NCBI GenBank assembly: GCA_046724665.1
Contig: JBKOWZ010000127.1
Span: forward strand, 1-5,989
Source of the DNA: Actinocrinis sp046724665
GTDB lineage: Bacteria; Actinomycetota; Actinomycetes; Streptomycetales; Catenulisporaceae
DNA length: 5,989 bases
Direction: 5' to 3'
Part shown: positions 1 through 5,902 of the stretch, piece by piece
Layout of the letters: each line of letters starts with the position of its first letter
Numbering within the stretch: position 1 is the first letter of the stretch
Notes under the pieces: model-generated
What the model saw: the letters and a program-made list of their open reading frames with translations, nothing else
What the model was told of the DNA's origin: nothing
Database searches by the model: none
Program-made: the position numbers and the translations under genes

Positions 1-1144
1 GCCGGCCGGCCCGCAGCGCGGGGGCGAACGCGGCGGCCGCGACGACCGCGAGCGCGGCGCAGGCCGCCGCGACGTCGATCCATGGGGCCACGGACTGCGG
101 CGGCGTGCCGTAGGCGCCGTGTTCGCGGTCCAGCAGCGGGAGGGCGAGCACGTTGCCGAGCACCAGGCCGAGCGCGATGCCGACAGCCGACGGGATCAGC
201 GCCTGCGCCAGATAGGCGCGCACGACCTGCGAGGGCGTGAACCCCAGGGCTTTGAGGACGCCGATGCGGCGCAGCGAGGTGCCGACCGAGCCGCTGACCA
301 CGTTGCCGATGATGAGCACCGACATGACCAGCCCGAGCACACCGAACGCGACCATGAACGGGACGATCGGCCCGGTGTTCGACTGTGCGCTGATCTTGGC
401 GCTCAGGTACGACTGCGCGCCGGTCAGCGCGCCCGGCGGCAGGGCGGCGGCCACGGCGTCGCGGTCCGCGACGATCTGCGCGTCGGTGCCCGCGCTCGCG
501 AAGCGGTAGAGCATCTGGAAGGTCGGCGCGGCGCCAGGTGCGCGCAGCGCGGGGATCTCGGCGGGTTCGACCCAGCCGTCGGCGGTGCCGGTCACCGACT
601 GCGCGACCCCGACGACGGTCAGGCTCGGGCTGCCGGGCAGCCGTGGGAACGTCAGCTTCGCGCCGACCAGGTCGCGCGGCCCGAGGATCCGGTCGGCGAG
701 CACGATCTGGCCGGGCCCGGTGATCCAGTGCCCCTTGACGAGGGCGAGGTCCTCGACCGGCCCGCCCGGATCGGCGCGCCCGACCAGGGACAGCGGCGGC
801 AGCCCCTCGCCGTCCAGGTCGCCGCCCACGATCGTGCCGCGGTCGGCCGCCGCTGTAGGGAAGGGGCCCGCGGCGGCGGTGACGCCGGTGACGTCCGCGG
901 TCGCGGCAAGTTGCGCGCTGGTTGCCTTCGTGCCGTCGAACTGCCCGGCCAGGTGCGCGCCGTGCTGCCGGGAGAAGGCGTGGTCGAACGGCGCGCGGGA
1001 GGCCTCCATCAGCGCGATGGCGAGCACGGCGGCGGTGACAGCCATCATCGTGGAGAGCACGAGCACGAGTGTCTGCACCCTGCGGCGCCCGACGCCCGCG
1101 CGCACGACGCGGCCGAGCGCGCCGCCGGAGCCGATCCGGCTCAT
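1..1144 (-). CDS. FtsX/MacB-type ABC transporter permease (partial, C-terminus beyond left edge)
   Basis: Membrane subunit of an ABC exporter of the MacB/FtsX class, which moves substrates out of or away from the membrane using ATP hydrolysed by its partner ATPase. The start ATG is at 1144-1142 and overlaps the ATPase stop as ATGA, which indicates translational coupling. About 381 codons are visible without a stop. An arginine-rich N-terminus (GRRRVQ) leads into a first membrane helix at about residues 24-45. A large extracytoplasmic domain follows, about 48-250. Three further hydrophobic segments lie at about 260-283, 312-332 and 352-375, with the FtsX hallmark RRIGVLKALGFTP at about 292-304 between them. 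The visible part ends in PALRAGR, typical of the end of an FtsX domain. The gene could therefore stop just outside the window as a four-helix MacB-like protein of about 400 residues, or continue into a second FtsX half, as many actinobacterial permeases of about 800 residues do. The substrate is unknown. Confidence 0.9.
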   Translation of the reverse strand, partial: MSRIGSGGALGRVVRAGVGRRRVQTLVLVLSTMMAVTAAVLAIALMEASRAPFDHAFSRQHGAHLAGQFDGTKATSAQLAATADVTGVTAAAGPFPTAAADRGTIVGGDLDGEGLPPLSLVGRADPGGPVEDLALVKGHWITGPGQIVLADRILGPRDLVGAKLTFPRLPGSPSLTVVGVAQSVTGTADGWVEPAEIPALRAPGAAPTFQMLYRFASAGTDAQIVADRDAVAAALPPGALTGAQSYLSAKISAQSNTGPIVPFMVAFGVLGLVMSVLIIGNVVSGSVGTSLRRIGVLKALGFTPSQVVRAYLAQALIPSAVGIALGLVLGNVLALPLLDREHGAYGTPPQSVAPWIDVAAACAALAVVAAAAFAPALRAGR

Positions 1145-1857
1145 CGCGCGCCTCCGCTCGGCGCGCCATCGGCGGCGGCAGCCGCGACATCCGATGCGAT
1201 CCGGCCGTCAACGAGGCGGACGGTGCGCGTCGCGCAGTCTTGGGCGAGCTGGAGGTCGTGGGTGACCAGCAGGATCGTCTGGCCGTCCCGGTTGAGCTCG
1301 GCGAGCAGTTCCCGCACCTCGTGCCCGGACGCGGTGTCCAGCGCGCCGGTCGGCTCGTCGGCCAGCAGCAGCGCCGGGCGGTTGATCAACGCCCTGGCGA
1401 CGGCCACGCGCTGGCGCTCGCCGCCGGACAGGCGGCCGGGGTAGGCGTTCGCGTGCCGCGCGACGCCGAGCGTTTCGAGCAGCTCGGCGGCCCTGGCGCG
1501 GGCCCGCGCGCGGGGCGTGCCGGCGAGCTGCGCGGGAAGCATCACGTTGTCGGCCACGGTCAGGTCGTCGAGCAGGTTGAAGAACTGGAAGACCATGCCG
1601 ATGCGGGCTCTGCGGTACTTCGCGCAGCCGGTCTCGCCGAGTTCGTCCACGCGCACGCCGTCCACCAGCACGCTGCCCGCGGTGGGCTTGTCCAGCCCGG
1701 CGATCAGATTCAGCACGGTGGACTTGCCGCTGCCGGACGGCCCGAGGATGGCCAGCGCCTCGCCGCTCTCCACCGACAGGGACAGGTCGTCCACGGCGGG
1801 CGGCCCGCCGTCGTACCTCTTGCTCACCTGGCGCAGCTCGATCAGCGGCGTGTCCAC
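1141..1857 (-). CDS. ABC transporter ATP-binding protein, MacB/LolD family
   Basis: Cytoplasmic ATPase that powers the permease encoded immediately downstream. From the GTG at 1857-1855 the protein has 238 residues, the normal length for this family. All nucleotide-binding motifs are present: Walker A GPSGSGKST (39-47), Q-loop Q91, signature LSGGE (143-147), Walker B LLLADE (163-168, D167 and catalytic E168), D-loop GALD (171-174) and H-loop H200. The sequence AYPGRLSGGERQRVAVARAL and the DEPTGALD block are characteristic of the LolD/MacB/FtsE group of exporter ATPases. The GTG start is chosen because AAGGAGG lies at 1869-1863 with a 5-nt spacer. The open frame extends much further upstream, but only as an antisense shadow of the histidine kinase gene. 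The stop overlaps the permease start as ATGA, so the two form one operon, transcribed divergently from the two-component system. Confidence 0.96.
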   Translation of the reverse strand: MDTPLIELRQVSKRYDGGPPAVDDLSLSVESGEALAILGPSGSGKSTVLNLIAGLDKPTAGSVLVDGVRVDELGETGCAKYRRARIGMVFQFFNLLDDLTVADNVMLPAQLAGTPRARARARAAELLETLGVARHANAYPGRLSGGERQRVAVARALINRPALLLADEPTGALDTASGHEVRELLAELNRDGQTILLVTHDLQLAQDCATRTVRLVDGRIASDVAAAAADGAPSGGAR

Positions 1858-1862
1858 GCCGG

Positions 1863-1869
1863 CCTCCTT
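1863..1869 (-). promoter_or_regulatory. Ribosome binding site of the ABC ATPase gene
   Basis: On the minus strand AAGGAGG is a full-strength Shine-Dalgarno match placed 5 nt before the GTG at 1857-1855. It decides the start in an open frame that otherwise runs on for hundreds of codons upstream. Confidence 0.85.
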
Positions 1870-1908
1870 CGACTTTCTTCCGAGTGCCGTCGCTGCGACG
1901 GCGCGTCG

Positions 1909-1914
1909 AACGTA
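1909..1914 (-). promoter_or_regulatory. Possible -10 element for the ABC exporter operon
   Basis: TACGTT on the minus strand fits the TANNNT pattern of actinobacterial -10 elements. It would give a transcript start near 1902 and a leader of about 45 nt before the ATPase GTG. No convincing -35 hexamer is seen at 17-18 nt, so this is only a weak candidate. Confidence 0.2.
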
Positions 1915-1971
1915 GGGGCGAGGGCGAGACCGCACGTCGGCCGCCGGGCCGAAATCGCGTACCGTGCCGGG

Positions 1972-2018
1972 CGTACTGGGACTCACCTCATCCTGGAGAG
2001 CTAGTCCAGGGGTGTACG
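1972..2018. promoter_or_regulatory. Nested inverted repeat in the ABC exporter / two-component intergenic region (candidate operator)
   Basis: Two dyads share this segment. The inner one is CCTGGA at 1992-1997 with TCCAGG at 2005-2010, a perfect 6-bp pairing around a 7-nt spacer. The outer one pairs GGACT at 1979-1983 with AGTCC at 2003-2007, flanked by CGTAC at 1972-1976 and GTACG at 2014-2018. The inner and outer right arms overlap, so the two pairings exclude each other in RNA. The position between divergent exporter and kinase genes suits a binding site for the LuxR-type regulator encoded at 3403-4227. That role is inference from location and symmetry. Confidence 0.35.
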
Positions 2019-2029
2019 GCCTCCCCGAC

Positions 2030-2036
2030 AGGAGGG
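2030..2036 (+). promoter_or_regulatory. Shine-Dalgarno-like AGGAGGG upstream of the histidine kinase
   Basis: AGGAGGG is the only strong ribosome-binding match before the kinase. An in-frame GTG follows at 2039, but the spacer after GGAGG is only 3 nt; an ATG at 2037 is out of frame. The next in-frame GTG codons, 2072 and 2078, have no clear Shine-Dalgarno sequence. The site therefore either serves the 2039 start with a short spacer or is not used for this gene. Confidence 0.4.
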
Positions 2037-2071
2037 ATGTGCGCCCGCGCCGGGCGCAAGACAATGGCCTG

Positions 2072-3406
2072 GTGAACGTGACAGCGCCGACGAAGGGCGG
2101 GCCCGGCTTCGGGCGAGTGACGGACTGGCTGCGGCGCCAGGCCGCCGAACTGGTGCGCCCGACCCGGGCGCTGACCGCGCCGACCCGGCGGATGTGGTAC
2201 TTCGACACGGCGCTCGGCCTGGTGCTCGCCGCGATCGCGGTGCGCTCCGTGCAGGACCATCGGGAGGGTCCCGACGCGGTGATCTCCCGGCCAGGCGGCG
2301 GATTCCTCGTGCTGCCCGGCTCGACCGACGCGCCGACCTCGTCGATCGTCCTCGTCCTGCTGGCCTCGGCGACGCTGGTGCTGCGCCGCCGGTACCCGCT
2401 GACGGTCTTCTGGGTCGTGCTCGTCTCGACGCTCAAGCTCGACAGCGCGCCCACCGCGCTGTTCTGCACGGTCATCATCGCCGCGTACTCGGCCGCCGCG
2501 TACAGCCCGTACCGGTCGGCCGCGATCGGCAGCCTGATGCTGGCGGCGGTGATCGTCGCGAGCACGCTGCGTTCGGCCATCCCGTCGATCCCGAACACGC
2601 TGGGGCCGTTCGTGGTGCTGATGCCGATCGCGTGGGTGGCGAACTCGATCCAGACCTGGAAACAGCAGGCGGCGGCCAATCTCGCCCGGCTGCGCGCGGT
2701 CGAGGAGGGGCAGGAGCAGGCGACCCGCGAGGCGGTGGAGCTCGAGCGGGCCAGGATCGCGCGGGAGCTGCACGACGTGGTCACCCACAACGTCAGCGTG
2801 ATGGTGGTGCAGGCGGGTGCGGCGCGCAAGGTGATGGACGCCGCGCCGCAGCAGGCCACGCAGGCGCTGCTCGCGGTGGAGGCCAGCGGGCGCACCGCGA
2901 TGGCCGAGCTGCGCCAGGTGATGGGGCTGCTGACCAGCGCGGTAGACGGGGACCTGGACGGATCCGCGGGCTCGGGCCCGGGCGGCGGGCCCGCCGCGGA
3001 GGCGACGCTCGCGCCGCAGCCCGATCTCGACCAGCTCGAGGCGCTGGTCGGCCGGGTGCGCGGGACCGGCGTGCCGGTGACGCTGATATTCACCGGCACC
3101 CCGCAACCGCTGCCGCCCGGCGTGGGGCTGGCCGCGTACCGGGTGGTGCAGGAGGCGCTGACGAACACGGTCAAGCACGCGGTCGGCGCGTCGGCACAGG
3201 TCACCGTCGCCTACCAGCCGCAGCGGCTGCGAATAGAGATCACCGACACCGGCGGCGTGGCCGGCGAGGCGGCCGCGACCGGCAACCGCAGGGGTCTGAT
3301 CGGACTTCGGGAACGGCTGGCGGTCTACGGTGGCAGCCTCGAAGCGGCGCGGCGGCCGACCGGCGGGTTCCGGGTGGTCGCGGTCATCCCGCTGGAGGGG
3401 CCATGA
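2072..3406 (+). CDS. Two-component sensor histidine kinase, DesK/NarL-type (HisKA_3)
   Basis: Membrane sensor kinase that autophosphorylates on histidine and passes the phosphate to the regulator encoded next. From the GTG at 2072 it has 444 residues. Six hydrophobic segments lie at about 43-58, 91-105, 110-123, 129-145, 149-167 and 178-197 with short loops, so sensing probably occurs within or at the membrane. A coiled linker (about 198-225) leads to the HisKA_3 motif ERARIARELHDVVTHNVSVM with phospho-acceptor H234. A Gly/Ser/Pro-rich linker (about 293-315) precedes the ATPase domain, which has an N-box with N365 (QEALTNTVKHA), a G1 box with D392 (DTGG) and the GNRRGLIGLRER segment at 404-415. 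The stop overlaps the regulator start as ATGA. The start is uncertain: GTG 2039 would add 11 residues and has a strong but very close Shine-Dalgarno; codons further upstream look non-coding. A GACAAT at 2060-2065 could allow a leaderless transcript starting at 2072, but it is weak. Confidence 0.93.
   Translation: MNVTAPTKGGPGFGRVTDWLRRQAAELVRPTRALTAPTRRMWYFDTALGLVLAAIAVRSVQDHREGPDAVISRPGGGFLVLPGSTDAPTSSIVLVLLASATLVLRRRYPLTVFWVVLVSTLKLDSAPTALFCTVIIAAYSAAAYSPYRSAAIGSLMLAAVIVASTLRSAIPSIPNTLGPFVVLMPIAWVANSIQTWKQQAAANLARLRAVEEGQEQATREAVELERARIARELHDVVTHNVSVMVVQAGAARKVMDAAPQQATQALLAVEASGRTAMAELRQVMGLLTSAVDGDLDGSAGSGPGGGPAAEATLAPQPDLDQLEALVGRVRGTGVPVTLIFTGTPQPLPPGVGLAAYRVVQEALTNTVKHAVGASAQVTVAYQPQRLRIEITDTGGVAGEAAATGNRRGLIGLRERLAVYGGSLEAARRPTGGFRVVAVIPLEGP
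2963..3000 (+). repeat. GC-rich inverted repeat inside the histidine kinase gene
   Basis: TCCGCGG at 2963-2969 pairs with CCGCGGA at 2994-3000, and GGGCCC at 2974-2979 pairs with GGGCCC at 2987-2992 around a 7-nt loop. That is 13 G/C-dominated pairs with a small asymmetric bulge. It encodes the Gly/Ser/Pro-rich linker between the dimerisation and ATPase domains. It may be only a by-product of glycine and proline codons in GC-rich DNA, or it could pause ribosomes between domains. Confidence 0.5.
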
Positions 3407-4227
3407 GCACGGCCGCGAGCGTGGCCGACGGATCGGTGCAGGCACCGCTGCGCGTCGTGATCGCCGACGACCAGGCGCTGGTGCGCACCGGTTTCCGGAT
3501 GATCCTGGCGGCCGACGGCATCGAGGTGACGGCGGAGGCGGCGAACGGCCTGGAGGCGGTCGAGGCGACCCGGCGTACCCGACCCGACGTGGTGCTGATG
3601 GACGTCCGCATGCCCGAACTGGACGGCCTAGAAGCGACCCGCCGCATCCTGAACGGCGTCAGCACCGGCACCGCCACCAGCACCGGCACCAGCGCTGGCT
3701 CCGGCACCGAACCTCGGGCCCAGAACCCCGACGACCGCCCACGCGTCATCATCCTGACGACGTTCGACCTTGACCGGTACGTGTACGAAGCACTCAGCGC
3801 CGGAGCGAGCGGCTTCCTGCTCAAGGACGTGACGCCGGAGCATCTTGTCGCCGCGGTACGTCTGGTGCGCTCAGGCGATGCGTTACTCGCGCCGTCGATC
3901 ACCCGGCGGCTGGTCGAACGCTTCGCCCGACCCGATGCGAACGCGCAGGCACAGGCACAGGTACGCGCGCAGCGGTCACGTCCAAATCTGGCCGTGCTGA
4001 CGCCGCGCGAGTCGGAGGTGCTACAGCAGCTCGGCAGAGGGCTGAGCAACTCGGAGTTGGCGGCGTGCTTTCAGCTGAGCGAGGCGACGGTCAAGACCCA
4101 TGTCGCGCGGATCCTCGCCAAGCTCCAGTTGCGTGACCGCGTACAGGCCGTGGTCGTCGCGTACGAAAGCGGACTGGTCCGCCCCGGCGACAACGATCAG
4201 CCGCCGGAACGGACCAGATGGGACTGA
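3403..4227 (+). CDS. LuxR/NarL-family response regulator with expanded receiver loop
   Basis: DNA-binding partner of the upstream kinase. The ATG at 3403 overlaps the kinase stop as ATGA; the protein has 274 residues against about 210-225 usual for the family. The receiver domain starts at about residue 16 and carries the acidic pair D22-D23, phospho-acceptor D67 (VVLMDVRMPELDG), switch residue T119 or T120 (IILTTFD) and conserved K141 (GFLLKD). A LuxR helix-turn-helix occupies about 197-260, starting at LTPRESEVL, with the recognition segment SEATVKTHVARILAKL. Much of the extra length comes from a Thr/Ser/Gly-rich insert at about 85-108, between the third receiver helix and the fourth strand, encoded by 18-bp repeats. 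The interdomain linker (about 179-190) also holds an Ala-Gln run from CAGGCA repeats. Catalytic residues are intact, so it is expected to be functional. Likely targets are the divergent ABC exporter and its own operon, by inference from context. Confidence 0.95.
   Translation: MSTAASVADGSVQAPLRVVIADDQALVRTGFRMILAADGIEVTAEAANGLEAVEATRRTRPDVVLMDVRMPELDGLEATRRILNGVSTGTATSTGTSAGSGTEPRAQNPDDRPRVIILTTFDLDRYVYEALSAGASGFLLKDVTPEHLVAAVRLVRSGDALLAPSITRRLVERFARPDANAQAQAQVRAQRSRPNLAVLTPRESEVLQQLGRGLSNSELAACFQLSEATVKTHVARILAKLQLRDRVQAVVVAYESGLVRPGDNDQPPERTRWD
3661..3714 (+). repeat. 18-bp in-frame tandem repeat in the response regulator
   Basis: Three degenerate 18-bp units lie at 3661-3678, 3679-3696 and 3697-3714. 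The first two share an exact AGCACCGGCACC start, and the third reads GGCTCCGGCACC there. They encode STGTAT, STGTSA and GSGTEP, an insert in the receiver-domain loop. The unit length is a multiple of three, so gain or loss of copies keeps the frame. Confidence 0.8.
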
Positions 4228-4261
4228 GCTGTGCATCTGAGCACGTAACCAAGGCTCTACT

Positions 4262-5803
4262 TCACGCGCGGCTCGCAGCCGCCTGTTCGCGCTCCTTGCG
4301 GCGCTCGGGCCGGGCGACCGCGACCAGTGCCACAGCGGCGAGCAGCATCACCGCCGCACCATACTCGCGCGCGGCGGGGAGCAGTCCGCCGTGCACGATC
4401 AGGAAACCACCGATCACCGCAGGCAGACCGAGAGCGAGGTAGGACACGACGTAGACCGCGGACAGCAGCCCGGAGCGCTCGTGCGGCGCGGCCAGCGGGA
4501 CGACCGTGCGGACCACGCCCTGGAATCCGGAGCCGAAGCCCGAGCCGGCGATCACCGCGCCGATGAAGAACACCAGGCTGGACTTGGCCTCCATGCCGAG
4601 CAGCGTGACGCCGACGCCGAGCAGCAGCGAGGCGGTGCCGAGCAGCATCACGGTGCGCGGTGTGGCGCCGCGCAGCAGCATCACGGCGAGCGCGCCGCTG
4701 CCGGCGAGGACGAACAGCGACAACCCGCCGAGGACGGTCGAGCGTGAGCCGGTCACCATCCCGACCACGGCCGGTCCGACCGAGGCGTAGAAGCCGCCGA
4801 GCCCCCAGACCGCGATCAGTACCGGCACCGCCTTGAGCAGCGGTCCGCGTGCTGCCCGAGGCACGGTCACTCGCGGTCGCAGCGAGGCCAGCGCCCCGGC
4901 TTCGCGCGCCGAGGTCTCGCGCATCCGGGCCACGCCGAGCGCCTGCACAGCGAAGACGCCGAAGAGCAGTAGGTAGACCAAGCGCGTGGGTGCGGGCAGG
5001 TACTGCACCAGCGCGCCGGAGAGCAGAGCGCCGCTCGCGGTCCCGATCAGTGGCGCGACGGCATTCGCGATCGTGCCCTTCGCCCGGTCGAGATCGAGCA
5101 TCCCGGCGCCGACCGCGCCGGCCGCGCTACCGGTCGCAATACCCTGGACGACGCGTGCGGCCATCAGCGCGGCCACGCTGCCCGCGGTGGCGAAGACGAG
5201 CATCGACGCGGCTTGCAGCGCGATCGCGACAAGCAGCACCGGGCGTCGTCCGACGTGGTCTGACAACGAGCCGCCGACCAGCAGCGCGGCGAGCACAGCC
5301 ACGGCGTAGACGCCGAACACGACGGTGGTCGTGATCGGCGAAAAGTGCCAGGCGGACTGATAGGCCTGGTAGAGCGGGGTGGGCGCGCTGGAGGCGGCGA
5401 GGAAGGCCACGATGATCGAGGCCTGGAGGTAGAACGCGACGCGGTCCGGCAACTGGCGTCTATGGCGTGTACCTGGAGCCGTGGTCAACGGATCGAGCGC
5501 GGACACGGTCAGCCGCGCGATCGGAGGCAGCGCAGTCGCAGGTGCAGCCGCCGGAGTCGAGGGCGCGGCCAGGACCGGGGCCGGAGCTGAGCGCACGGTC
5601 AGGCCCGGGGCCAGGCTCGGGGGCACGGTCGCGCTCGGAGCCGGGCTCGGGGCCGCGGCCGGGCTCGGGGGTACGGTCGCGCTCGGAGCCCGGCTCGGGT
5701 GCACGGTCGGGCTCAGGGCCGGGGTCGGGGGCACAGTCGGAGCCGGGGTCCGAGCTGTGGGCACGGTCGGGGTCGTGAGCGAAGGCGGGGTCTGCGGCGA
5801 CAC
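4262..5803 (-). CDS. MFS transporter (drug-efflux type) with long proline-rich N-terminal extension
   Basis: Inner-membrane major facilitator pump, probably a proton-driven exporter of a small, drug-like molecule; the substrate is unknown. The protein has 513 residues from the GTG at 5803. The core, from about residue 118 (LPDRVAFYLQASIIVAFLAASSAPTPLY), is about 395 residues and shows twelve hydrophobic segments, the first at about 125-143 and the last at about 478-498. Motif A is GGSLSDHVGRRP (177-188, with D182, G185, R186 and R187). A motif-B-like RVVQGIATG spans 217-225, and APLIGTASGALLSG at 250-263 resembles exporter motif C. The first 100 residues contain 29 Pro and 21 Ala and no acidic residues or lysine, and follow a 10-residue repeat centred on TVPP; in this family the N-terminus is cytoplasmic. 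The start at 5803 is supported by a Shine-Dalgarno, GGAGGGAG at 5818-5811. A shorter form could begin at GTG 5506 (residue 100), but no ribosome site is seen there. Twin operators lie just upstream. Confidence 0.93.
   Translation of the reverse strand: MSPQTPPSLTTPTVPTARTPAPTVPPTPALSPTVHPSRAPSATVPPSPAAAPSPAPSATVPPSLAPGLTVRSAPAPVLAAPSTPAAAPATALPPIARLTVSALDPLTTAPGTRHRRQLPDRVAFYLQASIIVAFLAASSAPTPLYQAYQSAWHFSPITTTVVFGVYAVAVLAALLVGGSLSDHVGRRPVLLVAIALQAASMLVFATAGSVAALMAARVVQGIATGSAAGAVGAGMLDLDRAKGTIANAVAPLIGTASGALLSGALVQYLPAPTRLVYLLLFGVFAVQALGVARMRETSAREAGALASLRPRVTVPRAARGPLLKAVPVLIAVWGLGGFYASVGPAVVGMVTGSRSTVLGGLSLFVLAGSGALAVMLLRGATPRTVMLLGTASLLLGVGVTLLGMEAKSSLVFFIGAVIAGSGFGSGFQGVVRTVVPLAAPHERSGLLSAVYVVSYLALGLPAVIGGFLIVHGGLLPAAREYGAAVMLLAAVALVAVARPERRKEREQAAASRA
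5498..5767 (-). repeat. Degenerate 30-bp tandem repeat (minisatellite) encoding the MFS N-terminus
   Basis: On the plus strand ACGGTC or a close variant recurs at 5595, 5625, 5673, 5703, 5733 (ACAGTC) and 5763. Steps are 30 bp except one of 48 bp (30 + 18). In the protein the Thr-Val pair recurs at residues 13, 23, 33, 43, 59, 69 and 99, so the 10-residue phase is kept to residue 99 apart from a 6-residue insertion. The best-kept unit resembles TVPPSPAxAP. All steps are multiples of three, so the frame is preserved. Several other frames are also open across the array because the unit lacks stop codons in them. Confidence 0.8.
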
Positions 5804-5810
5804 GATTGAA

Positions 5811-5818
5811 CTCCCTCC
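5811..5818 (-). promoter_or_regulatory. Ribosome binding site of the MFS gene
   Basis: On the minus strand GGAGGGAG gives GGAGG with a 10-nt spacer or GGGAG with a 7-nt spacer to the GTG at 5803-5801. It is the main reason for including the low-complexity extension in the protein. Confidence 0.7.
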
Positions 5819-5820
5819 AT

Positions 5821-5834
5821 CCAGACAGGTCTGT
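5821..5834. promoter_or_regulatory. Operator-like palindrome 1 (transporter-proximal)
   Basis: CCAGACAGGTCTGT matches the inverted form of the second palindrome at 13 of 14 positions; the half-sites are CCAGAC and GTCTGT around AG. A further CTGT follows at 5835-5838. It sits between the predicted transcript start of the MFS gene and its ribosome binding site, so a bound repressor would block elongation or initiation. Confidence 0.7.
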
Positions 5835-5852
5835 CTGTACGCAGCACACTAC

Positions 5853-5866
5853 ACAGACCTGTCTGT
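5853..5866. promoter_or_regulatory. Operator-like palindrome 2 (central, overlaps both promoters)
   Basis: ACAGACCTGTCTGT has perfect 6-bp half-sites ACAGAC and GTCTGT around CT. Its centre is 32 bp, about three helical turns, from that of palindrome 1, so both lie on the same DNA face. It falls in the spacer of the predicted minus-strand promoter and touches the extended -10 of the predicted plus-strand promoter. A TetR-family dimer is the likely ligand, inferred from dyad size and divergent layout. Confidence 0.75.
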
Positions 5867-5872
5867 TATAGT
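5864..5872 (+). promoter_or_regulatory. Predicted extended -10 promoter of the divergent gene
   Basis: TGTTATAGT combines an extended -10 TG with TATAGT, 5 of 6 against TATAAT, and is one of the few AT-rich patches in the window. No good -35 is present, as is common for extended -10 promoters. Transcription would start near 5879, about 24 nt before the ATG at 5903. The upstream end overlaps palindrome 2, so the gene would repress itself if it encodes the repressor. Confidence 0.5.
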
Positions 5873-5902
5873 CCAGGCAAGGTCTAGAGGAGCGCTGCAT
5901 CG

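Larger units (their letters stand above)
5846..5875 (-). promoter_or_regulatory. Predicted promoter of the MFS gene
   Basis: On the minus strand TGGACT at 5875-5870 (4 of 6 against TTGACA) is followed after 18 nt by TAGTGT at 5851-5846, which fits TANNNT. Transcription would start near 5839, giving a leader of about 36 nt. Palindrome 2 fills the spacer, a classic repressor position. Confidence 0.45.

Noticed and set aside
119..1444. Plus-strand open frame of 441 codons
   Set aside because: It is antisense to the ABC permease and ATPase, which have clear family motifs. Its product is a charged Arg/Ala/Gly/Asp-rich string typical of a GC-rich shadow frame.
1858..3204. Upstream extension of the ABC ATPase open frame to 687 codons
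   Set aside because: Beyond GTG 1857 it runs antisense through the histidine kinase and shows no domain; the strong ribosome site at 1863-1869 marks the real start.
2194..3402. Apparent N-terminal extension of the response regulator, suggesting a fusion protein
   Set aside because: The regulator's frame stays open upstream only as a shadow of the kinase gene in another frame. The receiver domain begins shortly after ATG 3403, which overlaps the kinase stop.
1988..3445. Minus-strand open frame of 485 codons
   Set aside because: It lies antisense to the histidine kinase, has an Arg/His/Gly-rich composition and no recognisable motif.
4228..4261. Terminator between the convergent response regulator and MFS genes
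   Set aside because: Only a 4-bp GTGC/GCAC stem (4231-4234 with 4241-4244) is visible, without a T-run, which is too weak to call.
5504..5506. Alternative MFS start at GTG 5506 (residue 100)
   Set aside because: It would remove most of the low-complexity tail but has no ribosome binding site, whereas GTG 5803 has a good one. It is kept as a possibility in the gene entry.
5498..5767. CRISPR array
   Set aside because: The repeats are directly adjacent, degenerate and have no unique spacers, and the array is in frame with a transporter.
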